A stretch of DNA of 64,000 nt from Allantophomopsis cytisporea. Lineage: Eukaryota; Ascomycota; Leotiomycetes; Phacidiales; Phacidiaceae. The position numbers were made by a program, and so were the translations under genes. The stretch lies in contig CP103036.1 of the NCBI GenBank assembly GCA_024752435.1, positions 310,001 through 374,000 on the forward strand, read 5' to 3'. The notes under the pieces are model-generated. The model was not told the DNA's origin. It did not search any database and saw nothing but the letters and a program-made list of their open reading frames with translations. This document shows positions 10,925-22,924 of this stretch, piece after piece (within the stretch, counting starts at the first letter, position 1; each line of letters opens with the position of its first letter).

Positions 10925-12282
10925 TTAAACAACAATACCAAATCCCATAGCTTTCCTTCCCTCCTCTGTCAAAATACCCTTCTCCCCCAAGAACCCCTTA
11001 AGATTGCCCTCCTTCTCCAAAGTAAGTCCATCTATATAATCAGCTGGCGCTTCTCCCTTCAAGAACGACTCCAACTGCTCCTTAATATATTTCTTATTCT
11101 GCGGCGTAGTCGGAGTGGCAGCAACGTAAACCACAGACGCATCTGTATCACCCGTATGATCTACATCAACAGCATGGCACATGTCGGCATGCCACCAAAC
11201 AGTATCACCAGCCTTCATCTCAGGGATATGAACACAGCACTCCTCAAGCCTAAGATGCGGATGGGAATACGGGCTCAACCTCTGCGAATCCGCCCTAAAC
11301 GTACCCGGAAACCAATCACTCTCAACATCAAACGCCCACTTCGACGCATCCATAACATCCTCCTCTTTCTCGGGCCGTCTAAAGAACGGCCTCAACAACA
11401 AATACGCCATAACAAGCTTAACATTCGGATAAATCAGCAAACTCCCATGGCCAGGCCCCGCATCCGACAACGCAGTCCAGCCCTGAAAAGCACGCAACAC
11501 AGTCGAGTGCGCGCGCCCCTCATACAAAGCCTGCTTCGCATGCTGCCGCACCGTCATATCATACGGATCATGCTCCTCGGGCGCGCCCTCCCAGATCCGC
11601 GCATACACGCGCCGGTAATCGGCGTCGGCCCAGCGCGACAGGCTGCCGGCGTCGATGTGGTAGCCCAGGCCTGGGAACTTGGTGCCGGGCCGGCGGATGC
11701 GGAAGGCGTCCGCGTAGCTGAGTGGGTCGGCGGAGGTCTGCTCGCTCGCATCGTGCCACCAGGAGTTCAGCGCGCGGGATACCGCTAGTTGGTTTGCGTG
11801 CGAGCGTGCGGCTACTTGGGTTGGCGTGAAGAAGAGTCGGTACATTATGGGCGTTTCGGCTGGCCAGTCTGTGATTTATTTAGTTATGGTCTTGGGAGAA
11901 GTGGTGGAGAGAAGGGCGTACAGCTGATTTTTTCGTCATTTTCTTGAACGAAACTCTTGAGATCGTTGAAGTAGCCTCGTGCTTGCTCTTCTTCGATCAC
12001 TTGTCGCACTACGAAAGTGCCTACGTCTTTGAGCTTTTCTCTATCCTCGGAGCTTATGTTTTGAAACTCTTGGAAGCTCAGTACTGGAATTGACGCGCTG
12101 CCTTTCGCGGCGATTTCGGCGGTGACTTTCTCAAGTGCTGCGCATACTTTCAGCCAGCTCTTGGTTAAGTTCTCTTCGCCGTACTCCACGGCTATCAGCT
12201 TTTTGATCTCCAGCTGGTCTGGGAAGTGCTGGCCGTTGGCTTCAGTCCAGTCTGGCCACGGGCTGGAGTTTTTCATTGCCAT
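10925..12282 (-). CDS. DUF1479 family protein (2-oxoglutarate/Fe(II) oxygenase-like)
   Basis: Two exons, complement of 11922-12282 and 10925-11868, joined across a 53-nt intron (GTACGC donor, CACAG acceptor), giving 434 aa. The family (YbiU-like) has a double-stranded beta-helix fold related to 2-oxoglutarate oxygenases; its substrate is not established. Seen in the sequence: FVVRQVIEEEQA in exon 1, WPAETP at the exon junction, the HxD-like pair GYHIDAGSLSRW (His191, Asp193), GHGSLLIYPNVK, and the distal WWHADMCHAVD (His347/His352), which would complete a metal site. Length matches the family. A TAG acceptor-like site just before the start suggests an intron in the 5' leader. The reaction is unknown; the metal-site reading is inference from motif spacing. 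Confidence 0.93.
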
Positions 12283-14895
12283 GTCTAAGGTAATCTAACA
12301 AATAGGTTTATTGTTCTTATGAAAGGATGAGTTTGAGTATCAATGAATACTTCATGGATTATCTCAATCTTTAGACATAAATGGGACATCTGAAAAGCTA
12401 TGCTTCGTTCTCCTTCATAGATGTGTTTATCAACGAGCAGAAACCCCCACTTACATCCTATCGCCCGCGGCGCATGAGATTCGCCCACCTATGAATATGT
12501 CCATGAAATTCACGATATGAGCAGGTCCACGTATCGTAAAATATGTTTGGGCAAGCACGAGTTGGTACTCAAGTAGAGAATGATTTCGAAACTTTATCTG
12601 GAGCTTGTGTTAACAAGAAATAATCAACTGCTCATTCTCAATGATGTTGTCTAGACTTCACTTTATGTTGCAAGCAGCCGCACACAACAGCCGAATCATT
12701 TGGTTAAATACACCACCACCCATGCACTAATAAATGCCTCTCATCCAAGCCACCCGCTGTACGTATGTACATAAATACAAGTATGTAGGATGAAAGAACT
12801 TGAACATAGTAATAATAACACTCCATAGACTATTACTAATGAGTACAACCTTGCTTCGTATATTCATGTTATTTTATTATCATTTTTTCTCTTAAACGTG
12901 GATCATTCCAGACAGATCGACATGGAGATCCGTAGAATCTCATGCTGTCTTTTCCCTATCTTTTCGGGCAAGATTTGATTTGGTTTTGATTTCAAAGCAG
13001 ATTCGGCCGCCACACCGACTAATCCCGGTCCTGACATGAATGAATGCGTTGCAGGTCGTGCAGGTCTATACCTTGTAAACTTTGACACTGTATCAAATGA
13101 GAAAGTGAAGCAATGAGAAGACTTTACATGTATATCCCGAGTAAATACCTACATTCTCCGGCTATGAGACCCTTTTTCCCTTATTTCTACTCTTCTCATG
13201 CAAAGAAGTAAGGAGTGATTCTACACGAACTGTAACGGAAAAATACCAGAGCATAAAGACAAAGACTAAAGTCCCCCTTTTCTATCTTCAATATCTTTTC
13301 TCTCTCTCTTCCAAATCCATTCGTCATTCGCCATTGAGTTTAGCTCCAACGTGTCAGATACCGGTAGCTGTGTTAGCTAAATTCGAGAAGTTTTGGATCA
13401 AAGGTCTGCTTGGCATCGATGGGGTTTGCAGGGATTCGCTGACTCGCCAAGCTGAAATACGGAGCCCAAAAGGTACACCAGGGAGCCTCCCTGAAATTCG
13501 GTCGTGCTTTTTCTTTCTCTTACTGTCAATGAGAAGCTGGGATTGGTTGGCAATGGAAATGGAAAGCTGCTCTTTTGGCTTCATGGTCGATACGTATGCA
13601 CTTCGCACGGAGTTAGGAGTAATTGATTCGGCAAGTCGAGTCTTTGTTGCCCCGATTTATTGAGACCTTGTGGCTGTTTCTTGAGATCATCGATCTCCTG
13701 GGACGATTATTGCGGATAGGATTCCGAACATTCGTGAATGACCTAATGGACTTTGCGACTTGACGACTTCACGACTTCATGACTCCAGGAACTCGGTGGA
13801 ATTCCTGGATGGTTTAGGAGTTTTCAAACATCCACATAATGGACGTGGACTCCGGCTGAGTGCATGATGAGCAACTATGACTCATTATATAAGTCGGAAT
13901 GCGTGAGGGCCCTGGACAAGGAAGAAGAAAGAAAAAGAAAGAAAAAATAGAAAAACCCTAGAGAATTGAAGTTAATTTGTGAGGATGATATCCCCTAGGT
14001 TTTTCCATGATTGAATCACTCACTTTGTCGGATAGATAAATAAATACCTGGTTATATCTTACCATACCTTACATGCTGTATCGATGCTTACCTACCTAGG
14101 TGCCTATGTAACCATAAAATTCAAGTAAGGTTAATCACTTTAAAGCCTAGAACGAGTAAGGTTGAATAGTTATATGACACGAATATCTCAGATTCTGCTC
14201 GATTCCTGACTCGTGGTCTTCAATAATCAACGCAAAGTTGCGAGAGAAAAACTCAAAAGAGCCGAGCTCGACTGTTAGTGAATCCACTCGAACGCACCAG
14301 TTCGTTTGACTTATTCGTTACTGTCTGTCTGTATGTATGTACAGCCAAATTCGCATCCCTGATCTAATCCAGTCCAATCTAATCCAATCGATGTTGACCC
14401 CATTCGCCTTCTACATAAACGGCTCCACCTCGCATTTTACCCAGATAAAACGTCTCCATCAATGCCCCATATAGCTCCATTTGGCGAGGATTATTACCAA
14501 ATACGAACATCCAGAGGAGACGTATGTACACAATGTGCCATGTCTGCCCTGCGTTCCTGAACTTTGATCTTGGGGTTGTCTTCGGCCCCACCTTTATCCC
14601 CGGCTCAAGGTCAACCCCGTACGGTTTGTGTTGTCTCCCAATCTCTTTTTATCACCTCTGGTTCCCTTTGCCATTCTTTTTTTCCTTTTTCCTTGTCTTT
14701 CTGCTTTTCTTGTCGCTGTCTCTCTTTGTGGTGAAGGCTCGAGAAGTTCTTTTCTATTCATCTCGGTCAGACGGACCTGTGTTGAGGTAATCGACACTGC
14801 TGTCAACGATCGGCTTTGATATTGTTATTAATTTTTTTCCTTCTTATCACTCTACATAATACCTTTGCCGAGTCTCTATTTGCCAGACCTCCAAC
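12283..14895. promoter_or_regulatory. Long upstream region of the ABC transporter
   Basis: 2.6 kb without a gene I can support, separating two divergently transcribed genes. Pyrimidine-rich tracts occur just upstream of the ABC start (14630-14850), as is common near fungal transcription starts. Long upstream regions are usual for stress-inducible PDR transporters, but no specific operator is identified here. Confidence 0.45.
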
Positions 14896-17800
14896 ATGGA
14901 GAATTCCCACCTGGAGACTTCCAACATGGAATCTTCCAACATGGAGACCATCACGACTTACCACACAGTCTCGGAAACGACCATCTCAAACGCCCACTCT
15001 GAAACCCATTTTGAAGAAGTCCGAAGCAGCAATCCTAATGGTTTCTCCAATCCCAATGGAGGCGTTTCCGTTTCACAGGCCGAGGAAGACTTTGCCGAGT
15101 TACAGCGCGAACTCACCAAATCCAGCCAGAAGCTTGCCAAAACTCACAGTAGGAAGGATAGTGCCGCTGCCGGAAACGACATCGAGAAACTTGGATCTGA
15201 TGCCACATCTGATTCCAACGAGCAATTCGATCTGGAAAGTGTTCTTAGAGGTACTAAGGATGCTGAGCAAGAGGCCGGCATTCGTTCGAAACATATAGGG
15301 GTGATTTGGGATAATCTCACCGTTTCTGGAACTGGAGGATTGACCAACTTCGTCAAGACATTCCCGGATTCTTTCGTCAGCTTTTTCAATGTTTACGAGA
15401 CTGCGATGAACCTCTTCGGTGTCGGAAAGAGTGGTCGGGAATTCGATATCCTTAATGGTTTCCATGGAGTAATGAATCCCGGAGAAATGGTTCTTGTTTT
15501 GGGAAGACCAGGATCCGGATGTACTACGTTCTTAAAGGTTATCACCAATCAACGTTATGGATACACCAATATCAATGGAGACGTACAGTATGGTCCTTTC
15601 GATGCCAAGACCTTTGCGGAGAGATACCGTGGAGAAGCCCTTTACAACCAAGAGGATGAAGTCCACCATCCGACCTTGACAGTAGGTCAAACCTTGGGTT
15701 TTGCTTTGGACACGAAGACACCGGGAAAAAGACTTCAAGGAATTTCAAAGGCAGAGTTCAAGGAGAAGGCAATCACTCTTCTCCTCAAGATGTTCAACAT
15801 CGAACATACAAGGAACACTGTTGTCGGTAACCCATTCGTTCGTGGTGTTTCTGGTGGTGAGCGTAAACGTGTAAGTATTGCAGAGATGATGGTCTCGAAC
15901 GGATCAGTCTTGGCTTGGGATAATTCTACTAGAGGATTGGACGCATCAACAGCTCTCGACGTGAGTATTTCAAATCTGCGACGAGGTTGGACGAAAGCTA
16001 ATCAGATATAGTATGCTAAATCACTGAGAATTATGACCAACATCTACAAGACTACAACGTTTGTTTCTCTATACCAGGCTTCTGAGAACATTTACAAGCA
16101 ATTCGATAAGGTTCTGGTCATCGACAGTGGAAAACAGGTGTTCTTTGGTCCAGCTGGCGAGGCCAGATCCTACTTTGAAGGTCTTGGTTTCAAGGAAAAG
16201 CCACGTCAAACCACTCCCGATTTCCTTACTGGATGTACCGATGAGTTCGAGCGTGAGTTCGCAGATGGTCGTTCCGCCCAAGATGTCCCATCCACTCCGG
16301 AAGCTTTGGCCAAGGCATTCAATGATTCGAAATATGAGACCGCTCTCCAAGAGGAGATGGCCACATACCGTGCGAAACTCGCCGAGGAGAAGAAGGTCTA
16401 CGAGGATTTCGAAGTCGCCGTATTGGAATCTAAGCGGAAACGCACTCCAAAGAGTAGTGTCTACACAATCCCATACTACATGCAGATTTGGGCTCTCATG
16501 CATCGTCAATTTCTCATCAAGTGGCAGGACAAGTTCTCCCTTGTTGTTTCCTGGGTTACCTCTATCGTGGTTGCTATCGTTCTGGGTACTGTCTGGCTCG
16601 ATCTTCCTCAGACGTCTGCGGGAGCGTTCACTCGTGGTGGATTGCTGTTTATCTCTCTTCTGTTCAACGCCTTCCAGGCTTTCTCCGAACTCGCTTCGAC
16701 TATGATGGGCCGTCCTATCGTCAACAAGCATAAAGCCTACGCATTTCACCGACCGTCTGCTCTCTGGATTGCGCAGATCATTGTGGATACTGGGTTTGCT
16801 ATGGCACAGATCATGTTATTCTCCATTATTGTATACTTTATGACTGGCCTCGTCCGTGATGCTGGAGCTTTCTTCACGTTCTTCTTGATTATCACCACTG
16901 GATATCTATCTATGACACTGTTCTTCAGAACGGTAGGATGTATCTGTCCAGACTTCGATTACGCTATGAAGTTCGCGGCTATCATCATCACACTCTTTGT
17001 GATTACAAGTGGATATTTGATCCAGTACCAATCTGAGAAGAAATGGTTGAGATGGATTTACTGGATCAACGCTCTTGGTCTGGGATTTTCAGCTCTTATG
17101 GAGAACGAGTTCAGTCGCATTGATCTCACTTGTACCGCGGATTCTTTGGTTCCATATGGATCAGGATATACAAGCATTAAGAATCAAGTGTGTACACTCG
17201 CCGGAGGTGTTACTGGAAGCGACATTGTCTCTGGATCCGACTACATCATCAAGGGATACTCCTACTATCCAAATGATCTTTGGCGTAACTTTGGTATCAT
17301 TGTTGCGCTTATTGTCTTCTTCCTCTTTGCCAACGCGACCCTTGGAGAAGCCTTGACATATGGCGCAGGAGGAAACACCGCCAAGGTATTCCAAAAGCCC
17401 AACGCCGAACGAACAAAGCTTAATGAGGAACTTAACGAGAAGCGCAATAAGAGACGTATGTCTAAGAGCGAGGCTGAAGGGGCTGCACTTAAAATCGAGT
17501 CAAAGGCCATACTCACATGGGAAGACTTGAAGTATGATGTTCCTGTCCCATCAGGCGAATTGCGTCTGCTCAACAACATCTATGGTTATGTCAAGCCTGG
17601 AGAATTGACCGCTCTTATGGGTGCAAGTGGTGCCGGTAAAACTACGCTTCTTGATGTCTTGGCTTCCCGAAAGAACATTGGTGTTATCACTGGTGATATT
17701 CTCGTTGACGGTATCAAGCCTGGAACGGCCTTCCAACGTGGAACTTCCTATGCTGAGCAACTCGATGTTCACGAGCCTACAGCTACCGTAAGAGAGGCCT

Positions 17801-19462
17801 TACGCTTTTCCGCTGATCTTCGCCAACCTTACGATGTCCCACAAGCCGAGAAGTACGCCTACGTTGAGGAAATTATCAGTCTTTTGGAGATGGAGGACAT
17901 GGCCGATGCCATCATTGGCGAGCCAGAAGCTGGTCTTGCCGTTGAGCAACGTAAGCGTGTCACCATCGGTGTCGAACTTGCTGCCAAGCCAGAGCTCCTT
18001 CTTTTCCTCGACGAACCAACCTCTGGTCTTGACTCTCAATCTGCCTTCAACATTGTTCGATTCTTGAAGAAGCTCGCCGCTGCCGGTCAAGCTATTCTCT
18101 GTACCATCCATCAGCCAAATGCCGCTCTCTTCGAAAACTTCGATCGTCTTCTGTTGCTTCAACGTGGTGGCCGATGTGTTTACTTCGGTGACATCGGAAA
18201 GGATGCATGTGTTCTCCTCGATTATTTCAGAAAGCACGGTGCTCACTGCCCAGACAACGCCAACCCTGCAGAATGGATGCTTGACGCCATCGGGGCTGGT
18301 CAAGCTCCTCGCATTGGTGACCGTGATTGGGCTGATATCTTTGCTGAATCTCCAGAACTGGCCAATATCAAGGACACTATCACTCGCATGAAGGCACAGC
18401 GTATCGAGGAAGTTGGAAGCAACTTCAAAGATGATGAGCGTGAATTCGCCACTCCTCTTCTGCATCAACTCAAGATCGTACAAGCCCGTACCAACCTTGC
18501 TTTCTGGAGATCTCCCAACTACGGATTTACTCGTCTTTTCAACCATGTTGCCATCTCCCTTCTCACCGGTCTCGCCTACTTGAACCTCGACAACTCACGC
18601 GCATCTTTGCAATACCGAGTCTTCGTCATCTTCCAGGTGACCGTCCTGCCAGCATTGATTCTCGCCCAGATTGAGCCCAAGTACGCCATCTCACGCATGA
18701 TCTTCTACCGCGAATCCAGCAGTAAGATGTACGGCCAATTCGCCTTCGCCTCCTCCTTGGTCGTAGCCGAGATCCCCTACAGCATTCTCTGCGCAGTAGG
18801 CTTCTTCCTGCCTCTGTACTACATGCCAAACTTCCAGGCGGCCTCATCGCGAGCAGGCTACCAGTTCTTTATGATTCTCATCACTGAGTTCTTCTCTGTG
18901 ACACTCGGCCAGGCCATCGCCGCCTGCACGCCCTCACCCTTCATCTCGGCGCTCCTCAACCCCTTCGTCGTCATCACCTTCTCCCTCTTCTGCGGTGTCA
19001 CCATCCCCAAGCCCCAGATCCCTAAGTTCTGGCGCGCCTGGCTCTACCAGCTCGACCCCTTCACCCGCCTCATCGGAGGAATGGTCGTGACCGAACTCCA
19101 CGACCGCGAGGTCACCTGTACGTCCTCCGAGTTGCAGACTTTCGACGCTCCTAATGGTCAGACCTGCGGCGAGTACATGTCTGATTTCTTCAACGCTGGT
19201 GGTGCCGGTTATGTTGTCAATAACGCTACCCAGGCTTGCGAGTACTGTGCGTACAAGGTCGGCGATCAGTTCTATGAGCCGCTTGGCTTTGACTTCTCGA
19301 ATCGCTGGAGAGATCTGGGGATTCTTGCGGCGTTTATCGGCAGTAATTTGATTATTTTGTTCTTGGGTGTAAGTTTTCTCCTCTTCCTTTCACCCTCTCT
19401 ATGTGTTATGTTCGTTTGCTGATTTGTAATAGTCGAGATACCTCAACTTCAATCGCCGTTAG
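14896..19462 (+). CDS. Full-size PDR-type ABC transporter (ABCG)
   Basis: Three exons, 14896-15960, 16012-19368 and 19433-19462 (introns 51 and 64 nt), giving 1483 aa; the last exon encodes only nine residues and the stop. Layout is (NBD-TMD)x2. NBD1 has the fungal PDR-type degenerate Walker A, GRPGSGCTTFLK, with Cys209 in place of Lys, signature VSGGERKR (318-325) and Walker B ending AWDN (Asn343 in place of Glu). NBD2 has the canonical Walker A GASGAGKTTLLD (Lys898), a degenerate signature VEQRKR, and Walker B LLLFLDEPTSGLD (Glu1023). This asymmetry is normal for PDR pumps: one active and one inactive ATP site. Such pumps export xenobiotics, fungicides and plant defence compounds at the plasma membrane. 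The N-terminus has short Met-Glu-Ser/Thr repeats. Substrate not assignable; relatives include AtrB- and CDR-like pumps. Confidence 0.97.
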
Positions 19463-22400
19463 AAGATTAGGATGCATGTTTCGTACGATATAGTGATGTT
19501 CTAGATGGGGTGTACGTGCCACGTGCCATGATATATATATATATAGATTTGAGGGAGCATTGTTTGCGTATACCATTGATTTGTAGATTTAATAGGAGAT
19601 GAAAATGTAAATACTAATGAATCTGATTTGGAGGTTGAGAATTCCATGTGATCGATTGAGTAGATGTGGGAAATATGAGAGATCTTGGACTTTTTATAGA
19701 CCTGTAATCATGCACTTTCGTGGCTTGCACTACTTTGTTTGTTGCTTCTGAAGACTGGCATTTTGCAATTGGCATTTGATGATATATATATCAGTCACTA
19801 ATTATGATCACACCAAGATATCATCACCCTCCTAGTTCCTTTCTATCACCATCACGACCTATCCATTCAGCCAGCCCGTCGACAATACGATACCAACACA
19901 GCTCTCGTCCCAATTACCTCACATCTATACCCAACCCAGCCCATCATTCCCACCCATCAGCACAACTAACCTACATGATTCCACAGTCAGCTTCACGTGC
20001 CATGCCTCCTCGCTACCAATTCTCACAGTTCTATCCGCAACGCCTGCGCCTTCCTATGAATGCTACGTCGTCCCAGCCGTGAAATTGCAGGATCTGAGCG
20101 AAAGTCCACGCCGTTTCAGTGCGGTGTCTGTGCTGTCGTTTAGAGGGTTGAAACGCCGCGTTGTGGAGTTCGTTGAGACCGAGAACTGAGGACTGAGGAG
20201 TTATTTTTGGGGACTGGAGGGGAGGCTAGAGGCCGATTTGGAGGGAAGGTTAGAGTTGAGTGCGATTGAGTGTGACTGAGTGGGTTGGTGCTCTTTGGTG
20301 TTGCGCTGGGATACGAGCGCTTTGACTTATGGAGGGGAGGGGAGGGGAGGTCTGGGCTTGAGTTTATGTTGCTTGGAGGAGGTAGGTGTTGCCGAGGTTA
20401 TTGATGGGGTTGTACTGAGGCTTGGGCTTGGGATTGGGATTTTGATGCTTGATGAATGATGGATGATGGATGAACGATAACGGTAGGACGAGGTTGATCT
20501 GGTATATAGATATACATTGTAGATATATATTGTAGATGAGATCTTTTTCAGACAGTTGCGGGGGAAACTGGGATGGAATGAAGTGAGATGATGCATATTG
20601 TATGTCTACGATTCACAATTGCGAAAGTCTCATATGACAGTCAGTATTCTCCGAGAGTGGTTCTTGTTATTCATCGGGAGCTTAATATTCGTAACTCGGA
20701 ACTCACAATTCCCAATTCACAATGCACAATGCAATTCATAATGCAATTCATAATGCACTTCATAATGCACTTCATCATACCTGATCGGATTCATAGACAA
20801 AGTCATCACTATCATTGTTTACAAACTCCTTCCTTCGCTCTGACTGTATTTTGCATGCGGGAGGATTCAGCTAGTGAAAGTGACAGGCGTTGACAGGCCA
20901 CCAGTTCGGGAGGTCAAGGCGCGCGCCAAGGGCCAAGTTATATTTATATATTGTATTGTATACATATATATGTATGTACATGTGGGCTGGAATAGAGTAA
21001 GTAGTAAGACACAAGGTAGCATTTTAGTCAGGAACAATCTTAATATCTTAATATCTTAATACTTTAAAATACTATGATAACCTCATGTGCGCCAGATTGC
21101 CGGTGTGACGACAATACTATCACATTGCATCGTACTATTGTGAAGATGGAGTTGACCGAGGAGAACAGACGGATATATACCATCTGGTTAAATAACCCTT
21201 TCGATCCATGCGGGAAATCCCTCTTTGACTCTTTTGATCTCCTGAGACTCGCCCGATGTAGTCATTCCCACTGATTCCAGAGGGCCAAAGAGTCTCTGTT
21301 CATTTCCACATTCACCAAATCTGCCGATTCTGAGTGGGCTCGTGTGCTCAACTAATTGCCCATCCGTATTGCTACTGTACAATATGACACCGAGCAACTC
21401 CGAAGAACACTGTAAACCCGAATGATATACCTACCTACCCATACGGACTGGAAGAGGAGCGGATGAACAGCTGATTGTCGTGAATGGCCGTCTCTCGTAT
21501 TCATTTCATTCTTGTTCATCATTCATCCTCCTCCATCCTGCATCCTCCATCTGCAATCCTCAACTCACCCTTCAACGGTACAATGCTTGAGAAACAAAGG
21601 AAGCTTCCTGAATATTGGTTGGATGGATCTGCGTCCATGTTCATGCAAACAAACAAAAATAGTGAAACGGTTGGCGGTTGTGGCTTGTTCCTGGCTGATG
21701 GAGGGCGAGTAGAAGCGAGTTGACGAGTGTGCATGAATAAAGCCAATACAAACTATGAACACTCAACGATCAACGGCTTGTAGCAGATCGACTCAATAGC
21801 CACGCATCGTCGAGGCTTCCAAGTAAACAATAGCATAGGTCAAAGGAGAAATTGTCACATCGTGTCAGTTCATTCATCCATTCATCTATTCTCTCATCTT
21901 CATCTTCATTCTCATGCTCGTTCTCATTCTTGTTCGCATTCAAAAATTCCCTCGTCCACCCAATCATCCACTCATTCACAAAGCCGTCGAGGGTCATCAA
22001 ATCAACGATACAATGCCAACAAAGACGCTCGAAGAAGTTCTATTATAGACTCCCCGTACTATATTCTACCTATGTCTCGGCCTCCCATTCCCTTTCAAGT
22101 CCCTCACCCCAGGCACATCTCAAACGCTCGTACCCCGATCAAGCCACCCCCCAGCATCGGCTTTATACCTCGACGCCAATGCATCATTGGATACAATACG
22201 AATAAGGTCCCTGTGCGATGCGCTTCCGGGGCCATACTCCGTACGATCTCATCGCATTGGCCTCGAAAATATTCTACCCCGTCCATACTCTATCCCAAAT
22301 AAGGGCCGGACAAGACTGAGTACCTGCATTAGTCGGCACGCTCTGGTACAAACTGCGCCTGCTTGGTTTCAGCGCGAACTTGGATGAAAGGATATCACCT

Positions 22401-22924
22401 TACCTGTCAGCAACCGATTCAGTGCCCTTCGCCGACCTCGTGTCATACTGTCAAGTGGTTGCTCAGGTCACATCCCTGCTGTCCGAATACTCGTTCGTTG
22501 CGCGCGCAAAGCCCTCCAAATCCTTTTGGGAATGACTTCTAACAGTGGCTTGCCATGGGTCCCTGTCCTAGGCATGACAATATGCTTGATTTTCATCCAG
22601 ACATTGAGATGGGATGAAAGGGAGGTAGGCTGTGAAGATTCTGCAATGCTGTCATACATATAACACTTATATGTCTCTTCTGTATACGCCTTTTTCTTTC
22701 CTCCTCATCCTCCTACAAAGGTCTTTTCATTTCATTGTACTGCATTAATCTCATCTACCATTCAGAGTCCAAAGTCATTCGCTTCTTTGCTCTGCTTTCT
22801 ATCTACTCTTTCTTATTTCAAGAACTATTTCCTATCAAGACGATCTCTATCTCTATCTCTATCTTCATATATACGCAGGCATACGTAATACCCACTTTCA
22901 TTGAGTGTTTACTCAAAAGTCATC
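19463..22924. other. Long intergenic region
   Basis: 3.5 kb between two plus-strand genes. Contents: an (AT)n run at 19531-19545, a GGGGAGG purine tract near 20335-20350, imperfect repeats of CATAATGCA/TTCATAATGCA near 20725-20775, triplicated CTTAATAT near 21040-21060, and a long nearly open plus-strand frame at 22013-22663 with two internal stops (see findings). No gene is called. CT-rich sequence at 22680-22730 and 22830-22865 likely belongs to the promoter of the next gene. Confidence 0.5.

Noticed and set aside
14896..19462. Cys in place of Lys in Walker A of NBD1 of the ABC transporter.
   Set aside because: This is the normal state of fungal PDR pumps, not a defect.
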